From assembly GCF_003719295.1 (NCBI RefSeq), contig NZ_RFLW01000001.1, positions 372,001-436,000 of the forward strand: a stretch of 64,000 bases of DNA, read 5' to 3'. Each line of letters begins with the position of its first letter. Position 1 is the stretch's first letter. Below the pieces are notes generated by a model. The model worked only from the letters and a program-made list of their open reading frames with translations, searched no databases and was not told where the DNA came from. Positions 8,838-17,023 of the stretch are shown here, piece after piece. Made by a program: the position numbers and the translations under genes. The DNA comes from Haliea alexandrii. Its GTDB lineage: Bacteria > Pseudomonadota > Gammaproteobacteria > Pseudomonadales > Halieaceae.

Positions 8838-11800
8838 TCAGGACACGCGCAGCGGGTAGCCGGTCAGCTCCGCAATCTGCTCAACCAGTTGTGGGAAGTT
8901 GAACGGTTTACCCATGTAGCCACTGCAGCCCGCCTGCTCGGCGAGCGCGCGGTGCTTGGGCCCGGTGCGCGAGGTCACCATGATCACGGGGATGGCCTGC
9001 AGCCGCGGGGCACGGCGAATTTCGCGCAGCGTCTGGATGCCGTCTTTCAGGGGCATCTCGATATCCAGCAGGATCACATCCGGCAAGCGGTGCAGGCCCG
9101 TCAGCAGCTCAATCGCGGCGAGACCATTTTCCGCCGTGACCGTCTCCACCCCGAGGCTTTGCAACTGGCTGGTTGCCACCATGCGCTGGGTGCGCGAATC
9201 ATCCACCACCATCACCAGCAGGTTGACATCGGCCACCGGCTCCAGCGACAGGGCGGGCACCGATTCGGCGGCCTGTCGGGTCACCAGCTGGTTGAGGTTG
9301 AGCGCCACAATGGCCTTGCCATCGGCGCTGGTGGTGCCACCGACAACCCAGGGCAGGTTGGCAAACTGGCTACCGAGGGAACGGATCACCAGCTCCAGTG
9401 CCTCCTCAACCCGATCTACCGCAATGGCCATATGCCGTTGCCCCGCGCCCGCGACAATAACCGGTACCGTGGCACCCCAGTTATCGCGGTCTGGCAGTGG
9501 CACACCCGAGCACAGACCAGCCAGGTACGCGGGTTCGCAGCGACGCCCCAACAGGGGCAGGTCGGTCTGCTCCTGCACTGCCTGCAGAAACTCATCCACC
9601 GGTACATGCTCAACGCCAATCAGGCCATCGAAGGGAATGGCGTAAGCCGTGTCGGCAACCGTTACCAGCAAGGCACCGTTGACGCTGATATTGGAGGGCA
9701 TGCGAATGCGGAAGGTGGTGCCGCGGCCGAGGTTGGACTCGATCTCGATGTCGCCACCAATACGCTGCAACTCGCCCATCACGATATCCATGCCCACACC
9801 GCGGCCGGATATCTCGCTGATCTTGTCCGCCGTGGAAAAGCCGCGGTGGAACACCAGGCGCTGGGCCTCGCGGTCGCTCAGGCTGTCTACATCCACGTCC
9901 AGACCCTTTTTGCGTGCCTGTTCACGCATGCGCTGCGGGTCGATGCCGCGGCCATCGTCGCTGAGGGACACCACATAGTCCGTACCCTGTTTACGCACAT
10001 CAATGCTGATGACGCCGGTGTCCGACTTGCCGGCACTGATACGCTCCGCGGGGGGCTCGATACCATGATCCAGCGCGTTGCGTACCATGTGCTCGAGAAT
10101 GATCTGGCAACAGGCGTGGCTGTCGCGGTCGAGCTTGCCCGCTTCGCTGATAACCCGGAAATTGACCGCCTTGCCCAGCTCCGCACTGACCGTGCGCACG
10201 ATGCGGCGCAAGCCAGGCATCAGTCGGGAAACCGGCACCACCCGCGCCGCGCGGATGGACGACCCCAAGGAGGCGACCATGCCGGCCTGCTGTTTCAGCA
10301 GTGCTTCCGCCGCCGACGTATGCCGCCCCGCCAGTCGCGCCAGTTCGTCGAGGTCGTCCACCGCTTCCCGCAGGATGCTCGCCGCCTCGTGGATGTCGGA
10401 GTACTGGTCCATTTCCAGTGCATCAAGTTCAGCACCGGGCCCGCTGCGCGTGGCCGTGGCACTGAGCAGCGCGCGGTCGGAGATACGCCCGATGTGGGTG
10501 CGCAGCGACCCGAGCCGGCTCAACAGCTCGCCGGTAGCGCGTTTGCTCTGCAAGGTGCTCTGGGAGGCGCGCACACCGAGCTTCTGCACCTCATTGCCCA
10601 GGTTGAGCAGGTAATCGAGGGCGTCGGGGCTGATGCGGATAGTCTGCTGGGCGCCGAGGGCCTGGGCGCCGGCATCGGCGATCTTGCGGTCCTCCCGGCG
10701 CTGACCGGGCGCCAGTGGCTGCAGCTGCGCGACGCCGCTGCTCGCGGTGCCACCCTCACTGGCGGCTGGCGCGGGCGCGTCCTGCTGCAGTGGCAGCTCG
10801 CTGGCCACGTCGTTGCGGGTGTGCTGGATATGATCATAGCCACGCACTGTCGCGTCCAGCCAGGCGTTGATAATGCGGAAGTACTGCACCTCGCCGCCGG
10901 ACTCACAGGGCAGCCGGTCGAGCAGGGTTTCGAAATTGTGAATCAGCGTACCGTAGCGTTGCAGGCCCACACCCTTGGCGATGCCCTTGAGGGTATGCAG
11001 GACGCGGGATACCTGCTGCGGTGCTTCCGCCGCGGCCGGCTCGCGCTCCCAGGCGCCCAGCCCGTCCTCCAGTTTCTCCAGCTCGGTGCCGGCTTCTTCA
11101 AGGAACGCATCGAGAAAATCCGGGAACAGTTCGCTGCCACCGCGTGTGCTGAAGTTGAAGGTGATATCGCGCGGCACGCACCAGGACAACTCAGCCGACG
11201 CCGGATCGATGGGCTCGGGGACCGGCGCTGGTTCCGGGGCCGCTTCCGGTTCGTGCTCCGGCTCCAGTTCGGGTTCGGATTCGCGCTCCAAATGCGGCTC
11301 CAGCTCCCGTTCGGGTTCGTGCTCCAGCTCTGGTTGCAACTCCGGCTGCGGCGCGGTCTCTGGCTCGGCCGCGGCGGATGGCGGCGCTGTCGCAAACTCT
11401 GGGGAGCGCGTCGGTGTCGACGGTTCGGCAGCAAACGCCGTCGCAGCGTCCACTTCCGTTTCCTGACCTGCGGGCGGCACAGGTTTCTCCGCCGGCGGCA
11501 CGGCCTTCACGTCCTGCTCGACGGCAGCGGCAGCGGACTGCGCCGAGGCCGGCGCGCCGGATGCCTCCACCGCAGCCGACAAATCGGCCTCGTCGCGCTG
11601 TATTGTACTGGGCAGGGCAGGGGGCGGCCCCAGGTGCAGGACGTCGGCCCCTGCGAGGTGCGCCAGTGCAGCGCTGTCCGCCCGTCGGTCGGCACCCCGG
11701 GCGTGGCGCACGGCAATAAACTCCTGTCGCGGCGCCTCGGGGCGCCCGGCACCGCCGTCTCCGCCACGACCGCCGTAGATGCCACTGGAGTCACTGACCG

Positions 11801-12080
11801 AGGTCAATACGATTTCTTCTTCGATGAAGTCCGACAGATCATCCGCGACCGCGCCACCCATCATGTGACGCGCGCCCAGCTGGGCTTCCTGATCGCTGAG
11901 CGCGACACCCGGGCGGTGCAGGCGCTCGCCGGCCACGGCAAACAGCTTTTCCTCGGGCTCATCCAGGCGCCGGCTCAGCAGCCAACGCAGTGCGTGCTCC
12001 CCCCACTGCGCAAGCAGCGGCTGTGCCCAGGGCTCCCGCAGCAGCTCCTCGACTGTGGGCTCGTTCTGCTTATCGTCCAT
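8838..12080 (-). CDS. chpA: ChpA C-terminal part: chemotaxis-type hybrid histidine kinase
   Basis: 1080 residues from ATG 12080. Order of domains: N-terminal helical segment (1-95); a disordered linker with a Glu-Pro-rich stretch (about 245-295); an HPt domain with phospho-accepting His 362 in RVLHTLKG; dimerisation helices; a CheA-type ATPase with N box HMVRNALDHG (664-673), G1 DDGRGID (about 708-714) and G2 GRGVGMD (759-765); a CheW domain (about 797-945); and a receiver with Asp 1006 in VILLDIEMP and Lys 1058. It is the kinase core of a Pil-Chp (type IV pilus/cAMP) chemosensory pathway. In Pseudomonas ChpA is one protein; here the N-terminal part is a separate frame, joined at a G7 run. 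A TTG at 12098 would be an earlier start. Confidence 0.9.
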   Translation of the reverse strand: MDDKQNEPTVEELLREPWAQPLLAQWGEHALRWLLSRRLDEPEEKLFAVAGERLHRPGVALSDQEAQLGARHMMGGAVADDLSDFIEEEIVLTSVSDSSGIYGGRGGDGGAGRPEAPRQEFIAVRHARGADRRADSAALAHLAGADVLHLGPPPALPSTIQRDEADLSAAVEASGAPASAQSAAAAVEQDVKAVPPAEKPVPPAGQETEVDAATAFAAEPSTPTRSPEFATAPPSAAAEPETAPQPELQPELEHEPERELEPHLERESEPELEPEHEPEAAPEPAPVPEPIDPASAELSWCVPRDITFNFSTRGGSELFPDFLDAFLEEAGTELEKLEDGLGAWEREPAAAEAPQQVSRVLHTLKGIAKGVGLQRYGTLIHNFETLLDRLPCESGGEVQYFRIINAWLDATVRGYDHIQHTRNDVASELPLQQDAPAPAASEGGTASSGVAQLQPLAPGQRREDRKIADAGAQALGAQQTIRISPDALDYLLNLGNEVQKLGVRASQSTLQSKRATGELLSRLGSLRTHIGRISDRALLSATATRSGPGAELDALEMDQYSDIHEAASILREAVDDLDELARLAGRHTSAAEALLKQQAGMVASLGSSIRAARVVPVSRLMPGLRRIVRTVSAELGKAVNFRVISEAGKLDRDSHACCQIILEHMVRNALDHGIEPPAERISAGKSDTGVISIDVRKQGTDYVVSLSDDGRGIDPQRMREQARKKGLDVDVDSLSDREAQRLVFHRGFSTADKISEISGRGVGMDIVMGELQRIGGDIEIESNLGRGTTFRIRMPSNISVNGALLVTVADTAYAIPFDGLIGVEHVPVDEFLQAVQEQTDLPLLGRRCEPAYLAGLCSGVPLPDRDNWGATVPVIVAGAGQRHMAIAVDRVEEALELVIRSLGSQFANLPWVVGGTTSADGKAIVALNLNQLVTRQAAESVPALSLEPVADVNLLVMVVDDSRTQRMVATSQLQSLGVETVTAENGLAAIELLTGLHRLPDVILLDIEMPLKDGIQTLREIRRAPRLQAIPVIMVTSRTGPKHRALAEQAGCSGYMGKPFNFPQLVEQIAELTGYPLRVS

Positions 12081-14211
12081 CGGCGCCCCCCCGGCCAAGG
12101 TTCATACAGCGATTGCGTAAATCCCGGACCCGCCTCACATCAAAATCGCCGGCACCGCCGCAGGTGGCGACCAGTTCCGGCAGTGCCTCCAGCACTTCCT
12201 CGAGCAGGCCCGGCAGCGCGGGATCCATGGGATGCTGGCCTTCCAACACCCGATCGAGAAGATCCTGCACGTCCCGGCCCAGGTCACCGAGGGTAAACAG
12301 GCCGACGGCGTTACCGTTGCCCTTGAAGGTGTGGAAATGGCGACGGATTTCCCGCAAGCGATCGTCGCGTGCCGGCGCCGCCACCCAGGCCGGCAGCTCG
12401 CTCTGCAACCGCGCGATAATCTCCTGCGACTCCTCCAGAAACACGTCGCGGAAGGCTGCGGGAATGGTTTCAGTGCGTTCTTCAGGCGCGGGGTCGGCGG
12501 TCGTCTGTGACGGGGCGGCGTCTGCCGGTTCCGGCGCGGGCGCGGGCTGCAAACAGCCCGCCTCGCGTTCCGCCGCGTCGAGCAGGTTTTGCAGCTGTTC
12601 GGGGGCCGCCGCCGGGTCAAGGCCGAGGCTCTCAAAATACAGCGACAGCCAGGCCAGTGCCTGCGCAAAATGCATCGCTGCCGGCTCATCCGTTGTGAAG
12701 GGTTCGCGCGCAGCAACCAGCCAGCGACCCAGCAGGCCCGCTACAGAGGCCGCTCGCAGCATACCCTGATGCGCCAGCGCCTGCTCCATGCTGCGCAGGT
12801 CGTCCGCCGCCGTCTGTCGCAGCTCAACGTCATCACCTTGCTGCAGCTGCTCCTGCAGCTGGTTAAGGCGGGCAGACGTGGCAAATATCAAAGGCGCCAG
12901 TACGGCGAACGAAGGCGCGACGCTTGATTGCTCGCCGTGCAGCAGCACGCGCCTGGACACCGCAAGGTGTGTATCCACCAGGGTCCGCGCCAGGGTCAAC
13001 ACAGCCTGCCGACAGCGCCCAGGGTGCTCGGCAAGGCGCCCGGCGCAAAGCTGCTCCAGGAGGTCGCCCGCACCGCGCAGATCCTCAGCGAGCAGCTCCT
13101 CGCCAGCGGCAATCAAGCGCAAGCGGATGCTTTGCAACTGCGCGACTGCCTCCTCGGGATGCGGCGCGCGCCCCGTGGCAACCGCCTCCATGTCCGCCTG
13201 CTCCAGCGTGTCAATCAACCCGGCAAGTCGCGCGGCTGCCGCGTTGCAGGCGGCCAGCAGGGCATCGCTGTGAATCAGGCCGCGCTGTGCATCGCGCAGG
13301 GTGTGCCCGGTCAGACCAAACACCTTCCACACGTGCGCCACATAAAGCGGCTGTACCGGGCAGGCGGCCATGTAATACAGCGCCTGTTGTATATACGCGG
13401 GGTAATCCATCGCCGGGTCCGCCGCGCTGCCGTGCTCGCGCGCGTATTTCACCATGAAGGCACCGGCCTTGAAGATCTGCGCGATGCACTCGTCCGGCTC
13501 GGCCAACTCCGCGGCCAGTGCTTCACACAGCGCAATCAGCAACAGCCAGAACGGCTCCTGCACTGTGCCCGTCATGAATCCCTGCATTTTTTGCGCGATG
13601 CGCGCCAGCGTGCGCGCACTCTCTGCACCGGGTCGCGAACCCAGTACACCCTTGGCGCCCTGCAGGTAGGGGGCCAGCATCACATCGGCGCCGCGCCGGA
13701 TTGACTCTTCGCTCGGCCGCTGCGCGTTGCTGGTGATACCGCAGTCGACAGGCAGGGTAAAATGGAAGAACAGAGCCGGGGGCCGCAGCACTTCCCCGGC
13801 CCAGCGACGCAGGTCATTGACGCAGGGCTCCAGGCCGCGCCCACTGTCCAGGCGCAGCTGCTCGACGTGGTCGAGATAGGCGGGCAAGGTTTTGATCGCC
13901 CGCATCAGGCCCCCCATGACCAGGTTGCGTCGCTCTGCAACCACGTCGCCACGCAACAGGCGCAGGAACCCGCGCTCCATCTCCAGCGCGAGCATCTCCG
14001 CCTTGTGCAACCGCAGGGCGCCCAGTGCCGCCGTTATATGGTGTACCGACCACAGGCAGTGCAGCAGGGGTTCGCGACGCTGAATATCGCGGCTAAAGTC
14101 GATCAGCGCCGCCTCTGCCGCATCCAGCGACGTCTGCAGTGGCTCGCGCAAGCGACGCAGATCTACCCGGTCAATGCCCTGGCGCGCGGTGTTTGCCTGC
14201 TGTTCAGACAT
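12070..14211 (-). CDS. chpA: ChpA N-terminal part: HPt-domain protein
   Basis: 713 residues, mostly helical. The N-terminus (residues 15-95) resembles the first degenerate phosphotransfer domain of ChpA (LEMER after SVHHITAALGAL). The middle is all-helical without clear phospho sites. A Pro/Ala linker (about 555-580) precedes a good HPt domain with His 627 in RRHFHTFKGNGNAVGL. It overlaps the kinase gene at its 3' end; removing one G from a G7 run (12086-12092) would fuse the two frames into one ChpA of about 1,790 residues. So this is either a natural split gene, a slippage site or a base error. It overlaps the receptor gene by 8 bp at its start. Confidence 0.85.
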   Translation of the reverse strand: MSEQQANTARQGIDRVDLRRLREPLQTSLDAAEAALIDFSRDIQRREPLLHCLWSVHHITAALGALRLHKAEMLALEMERGFLRLLRGDVVAERRNLVMGGLMRAIKTLPAYLDHVEQLRLDSGRGLEPCVNDLRRWAGEVLRPPALFFHFTLPVDCGITSNAQRPSEESIRRGADVMLAPYLQGAKGVLGSRPGAESARTLARIAQKMQGFMTGTVQEPFWLLLIALCEALAAELAEPDECIAQIFKAGAFMVKYAREHGSAADPAMDYPAYIQQALYYMAACPVQPLYVAHVWKVFGLTGHTLRDAQRGLIHSDALLAACNAAAARLAGLIDTLEQADMEAVATGRAPHPEEAVAQLQSIRLRLIAAGEELLAEDLRGAGDLLEQLCAGRLAEHPGRCRQAVLTLARTLVDTHLAVSRRVLLHGEQSSVAPSFAVLAPLIFATSARLNQLQEQLQQGDDVELRQTAADDLRSMEQALAHQGMLRAASVAGLLGRWLVAAREPFTTDEPAAMHFAQALAWLSLYFESLGLDPAAAPEQLQNLLDAAEREAGCLQPAPAPEPADAAPSQTTADPAPEERTETIPAAFRDVFLEESQEIIARLQSELPAWVAAPARDDRLREIRRHFHTFKGNGNAVGLFTLGDLGRDVQDLLDRVLEGQHPMDPALPGLLEEVLEALPELVATCGGAGDFDVRRVRDLRNRCMNLGRGGADGR
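12086..12092 (-). other. G7 homopolymer at the chpA frame junction
   Basis: Seven Cs on the + strand (G7 on the coding strand) lie 14 bp before the stop of the N-terminal chpA frame and 6 bp before the ATG of the C-terminal frame. Reading with six Gs joins both frames; reading with seven ends translation at TAA 12070-12072. Such a run can also act as a Shine-Dalgarno-like G tract for the second frame. Confidence 0.8.
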
Positions 14212-15313
14212 TCAGGGCACTGCCCGCGCTGTCCACGCGCAACCGGGCCAGGTTGCGGCCGAGGGTAGACAGTGTCTGTTGCAGTGTGGCAATCCCCTGC
14301 TGGGTGGCTTCGGCACCTTCACGCAGGGCACGGTTCTGCTCCCGCACCTCACCCAGCAGTCCGTTCAGGCGCCGCACGGTATCGGCAGACTGCTGCGTGG
14401 TATTGCCGAGGGAGTCGACCTGATCGAGCAGGTAGGCGGCGCCGTGATTGATGTCTTCCAGCGACGCATCGATACGCTCCACAAACTCGAGGATGGTGAC
14501 GACGGCGCCCACCGTGTGCTCCAGGCTGTTCAGGTTCTCCGCCGACAGGTTCTGCAGCATGCGCACTTCCGAGGTGATCTTGCGTCCCTCGTCTTCCGCT
14601 TCGCGCAGCAGGTCGCCAATCGCTTCGGCAATACCGAGAAAGGGCCGCCCGTGCTCACCGGCGCGCTCGGCCTCAATGCGCGTATTGATGGCGACCACCG
14701 ATATGCGCGTGTTGAGCGACTGGATGTATTCCGCCGCCGTGGTCACTGACTGGATCAGCTCGCCCTGGCGCTTGGCGGATTTGGAGGTCTCCTGCATGGA
14801 TTCGCGCACATCCGAGGAGGCGCGCGCCATATCCGTGGCGAGTGTCTGTCCGCGGCTGACCAGCTGACGATGGCGCCCCATGGCTTCTCGCGCCTGTTTA
14901 CTGATGCTGGTCATGTCCTCGGCCGCCTGCACCTCACGCGACAGCGCGGATTTCACTTCCTCCAACTGACGCCCCATACCGGCGCTGGTTTCACTGTGCC
15001 CGAGGCTGCTCTTGCCGAGCTTGTGCAGCTCCGCCGCAAGCCCCTCGAACGGCACCCGAAGCTCGGAAACAAGTTCGCGCTGCCTGGACAGTGCGGTATT
15101 CAGTTGCTCGGCAATGGCTGCGGTCGCCGGCGCGGCACTCTCGGCGCGCGCGGTGAGGTCGCCGTCCGCCAACCGACGCAAGGCGACGAGTACACCCTCG
15201 TCAGCGCCCGCCGCTGCACCGGCACCACGGCGAGCTTGCCACAGCAGAAAACCGGTAATGCCCTGGGCAATCAACAGGACGATGACAACAACGAGCAAAA
15301 CGGTCTGACTCAT
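14204..15313 (-). CDS. pilJ: Minimal methyl-accepting chemotaxis protein (PilJ-like)
   Basis: 369 residues: one N-terminal transmembrane helix (about 4-26) and then a wholly cytoplasmic coiled coil. The receptor tip is at about 207-235 (SVVAINTRIEAERAGEHGRPF), a diverged form of the MCP signalling hairpin that contacts CheW and CheA. The usual periplasmic sensing domain between two helices is missing, so PilJ of Pseudomonas (about 680 residues, two helices) is nearly twice as long. It sits between the PilI-like CheW gene (ATGA overlap) and chpA (8-bp overlap), which fixes its pathway. The symbol is by position. Confidence 0.85.
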   Translation of the reverse strand: MSQTVLLVVVIVLLIAQGITGFLLWQARRGAGAAAGADEGVLVALRRLADGDLTARAESAAPATAAIAEQLNTALSRQRELVSELRVPFEGLAAELHKLGKSSLGHSETSAGMGRQLEEVKSALSREVQAAEDMTSISKQAREAMGRHRQLVSRGQTLATDMARASSDVRESMQETSKSAKRQGELIQSVTTAAEYIQSLNTRISVVAINTRIEAERAGEHGRPFLGIAEAIGDLLREAEDEGRKITSEVRMLQNLSAENLNSLEHTVGAVVTILEFVERIDASLEDINHGAAYLLDQVDSLGNTTQQSADTVRRLNGLLGEVREQNRALREGAEATQQGIATLQQTLSTLGRNLARLRVDSAGSALNV

Positions 15314-15903
15314 GGTACAGCTTCCTCAACAGGGTCAGCGGGCAGGGCACTGGTATCGGCAAGCGCGCCACTGGCAAGCAATCGGGCGCCGTCCAGCAGG
15401 CCGAGAAACTCCTCGCCACGCTGGAACCCGCCATCGCAGCACTCCGCCAACAGGCCCGCAAGCGGGATCGCGCTGCAGCGCTGTGCCAGGGGCAAGGTGA
15501 TGTTGCCGCGCACCTGGCTCAAAGTGACACCGAAGTGCAGGCCGGGTTGACGAAAGACCAGGCAGTACTCGCGCCGCCTGCCCGGTGACAGGCGCTCGGC
15601 GAACAGGGTATCACCACAGAATACCGGCAGCAGCTCGCCCTGGTGGGCCGCCACGCCAAGCACCCAGTTGCAGGTGCCTGGAATACGGGTCAACGGCGGC
15701 AGGGCAATCACGGTATCCACATCGCCGTGGGCAACGACCAGTGGCACACCGGCTATGCCGATTGCTGCGCCAGACCAGGTCGGTTCTTCCGCCGCGACGG
15801 GGGGCGGTACCGTGGCCCGCTGGGCATAGCGCTGATGCAACGCCTGCAGGGCAGTAAAGGCCCCTTCCACCTCAGGCCGCCTCGTCCGGCCGGGTGTGCT
15901 CAT
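15310..15903 (-). CDS. pilI: CheW-like adaptor (PilI-like)
   Basis: 197 residues with a CheW domain from about residue 40: IGIAGVPLVVAHGDVDTVI, IPGTCNWVLGVAAHQGELLPVF and YCLVFRQPGLHFGVTL follow the conserved order. It should couple the PilJ-like receptor to ChpA. An N-terminal extension of about 40 residues precedes the domain. Overlaps the response-regulator gene upstream by 32 bp and the receptor gene by an ATGA, so translation of the cluster is tightly coupled. Confidence 0.85.
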   Translation of the reverse strand: MSTPGRTRRPEVEGAFTALQALHQRYAQRATVPPPVAAEEPTWSGAAIGIAGVPLVVAHGDVDTVIALPPLTRIPGTCNWVLGVAAHQGELLPVFCGDTLFAERLSPGRRREYCLVFRQPGLHFGVTLSQVRGNITLPLAQRCSAIPLAGLLAECCDGGFQRGEEFLGLLDGARLLASGALADTSALPADPVEEAVP

Positions 15904-16282
15904 GGATCAACTGACGCAGCACCGGGTCGGGCGGAATCTTGCTCACATGTGCGTTGGCGCCCCGCGCCTGGCCTCGGGCAATATCGAAAATACCGTCGGA
16001 GGAGGAGAGCAGCACAACCGGTAAATCGCGGGTATCCTCTGCGTGTCGGATCAGGCTGCAGGTCTGGTAGCCGTCCAGCTCCGGCATGGTGATATCCAGA
16101 AACACGATATCCGGCTTGAAGCGTCGCAGCAGAGCGAGCCCCTGATAGCCGTCCTCGGCGGTTTCCACCTCGCAGCCCATCTGCTTGAGCGTATGCGACA
16201 TCATCATGCGGATGGTCTTGGCATCGTCGATGATGGCCACACGGATGCCGCTGACATCCTGGGCCTCGTTGTGATCAGGCAT
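15872..16282 (-). CDS. pilG: Single-domain response regulator (PilG/PilH-like)
   Basis: 136 residues, one receiver domain and no output domain. The acidic pocket is IIDDAKTI, the phospho-acceptor is Asp 63 in IVFLDITMPELDGYQ, the signalling Ser is in LLSSSDG and the conserved Lys is in HVSKIPP. First gene of the chemosensory cluster, where Pseudomonas has pilG and pilH; only one regulator is present here. Which of the two it matches cannot be settled by eye. Likely target: type IV pilus motors or adenylate cyclase. Confidence 0.85.
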   Translation of the reverse strand: MPDHNEAQDVSGIRVAIIDDAKTIRMMMSHTLKQMGCEVETAEDGYQGLALLRRFKPDIVFLDITMPELDGYQTCSLIRHAEDTRDLPVVLLSSSDGIFDIARGQARGANAHVSKIPPDPVLRQLIHEHTRPDEAA

Positions 16283-16299
16283 AACTTCTCTCGCGCGTT

Positions 16300-16314
16300 A
16301 CTGTGCATCACAGT
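16300..16314. promoter_or_regulatory. 15-bp palindrome upstream of the chemosensory cluster
   Basis: ACTGTG-CAT-CACAGT, a perfect 6-3-6 inverted repeat, lies 18 bp upstream of the pilG-like start. It is too short for a CRP/Vfr site and has the wrong spacing for LexA. A possible operator or promoter-proximal RNA hairpin. Confidence 0.35.
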
Positions 16315-16351
16315 ATTTTAGTAGTGCCTCCGCGACTGCAAGCACTAATTT

Positions 16352-16371
16352 GCCTTTTTTCGGTAAAAGGC
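16352..16371. repeat. Hairpin between the 17-kb gene pair and the chemosensory cluster
   Basis: GCCTTTT (16352-16358) and AAAAGGC (16365-16371) pair around a 6-base loop. On the - strand it lies just after the stop of the hypothetical gene, where a terminator is expected, but no T run follows the stem; it may be a weak terminator. Confidence 0.35.
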
Positions 16372-16387
16372 GCAGCTCGCGGACGTT

Positions 16388-17023
16388 TCAGGAGGATTCC
16401 GGGAAAAGCACGCTGCGAAACGGCTCCATGTGGCCGGCCTGGAAGTCTTCCCACTCGTAGACATTGAATTGCTGCATGAGCTTGAGGCAGCGCTGGAAGA
16501 CCAGGTCGGCATCGTAGCTGGAGGGGGGAATGGCATACTGTTCTGTCAGCAGGGCAAAGATGCGCGAGGCGATGTCGCGGCGCCCGCGGTCCTCGCGGTA
16601 CAGCAGGTGTTCGACGGGTGAGCCCACAATAGGCGAGCCGTAGACGAGAAACGCCTCCCAGCGCAACGCGTCGTGTTCCGGCCCCAGCTGCGCGACCAGC
16701 AGCTTGACCAGCCGGCGCAGTTCCGCGCGGTCGGGCAGCTGGTCCTGCTGCAGCCAGCGGCGCACTTCGAGCTCTTTCCACGCCGGATTGATCGCGAGCA
16801 CACCAAGCACACGGCCTTCGATACGCGCAGGCACCACGGCCGCCAGATCCAGCAACAAATTGAGCCGTGCGGAAAAACCCAGAGGGGGGGCAAGCGGCTC
16901 CTCACCCAGTGCGGCGAACGCGCTCGCGAGTGCCGCCGGCGTCGGGCGCTCGCTGCCCGGTGTGAACTCCGGCGCGTTGCTGCCGGTGGTAGGCGCGCTG
17001 TGGACCCGCGGCTTTCTAACCAT
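16388..17023 (-). CDS. Hypothetical protein
   Basis: 211 residues from ATG 17023; the frame is open further upstream but that part lies inside the neighbouring AAA+ gene. I do not recognise it. A Pro/Ser-rich N-terminus (about 1-40) is followed by a helical domain with conserved-looking charged patches (LEVRRWLQQDQLPDRAEL) and a closing EWEDFQAGHMEPF. It overlaps the stop of the AAA+ regulator gene by 8 bp, so it is probably its partner. Confidence 0.65.
   Translation of the reverse strand: MVRKPRVHSAPTTGSNAPEFTPGSERPTPAALASAFAALGEEPLAPPLGFSARLNLLLDLAAVVPARIEGRVLGVLAINPAWKELEVRRWLQQDQLPDRAELRRLVKLLVAQLGPEHDALRWEAFLVYGSPIVGSPVEHLLYREDRGRRDIASRIFALLTEQYAIPPSSYDADLVFQRCLKLMQQFNVYEWEDFQAGHMEPFRSVLFPESS

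Noticed and set aside
8775-12296. A 1,173-codon open frame on the + strand opposite chpA
   Set aside because: It is a shadow of the GC-rich coding strand: its translation is low-complexity (Arg/Gly/His/Gln-rich), shows no family motif, and the - strand frames carry complete kinase, HPt and receiver motifs.
16300-16314. LexA or CRP site at ACTGTGCATCACAGT
   Set aside because: LexA needs CTGT-N8-ACAG (here N5) and CRP needs TGTGA-N6-TCACA (here too short); kept only as an unnamed palindrome.
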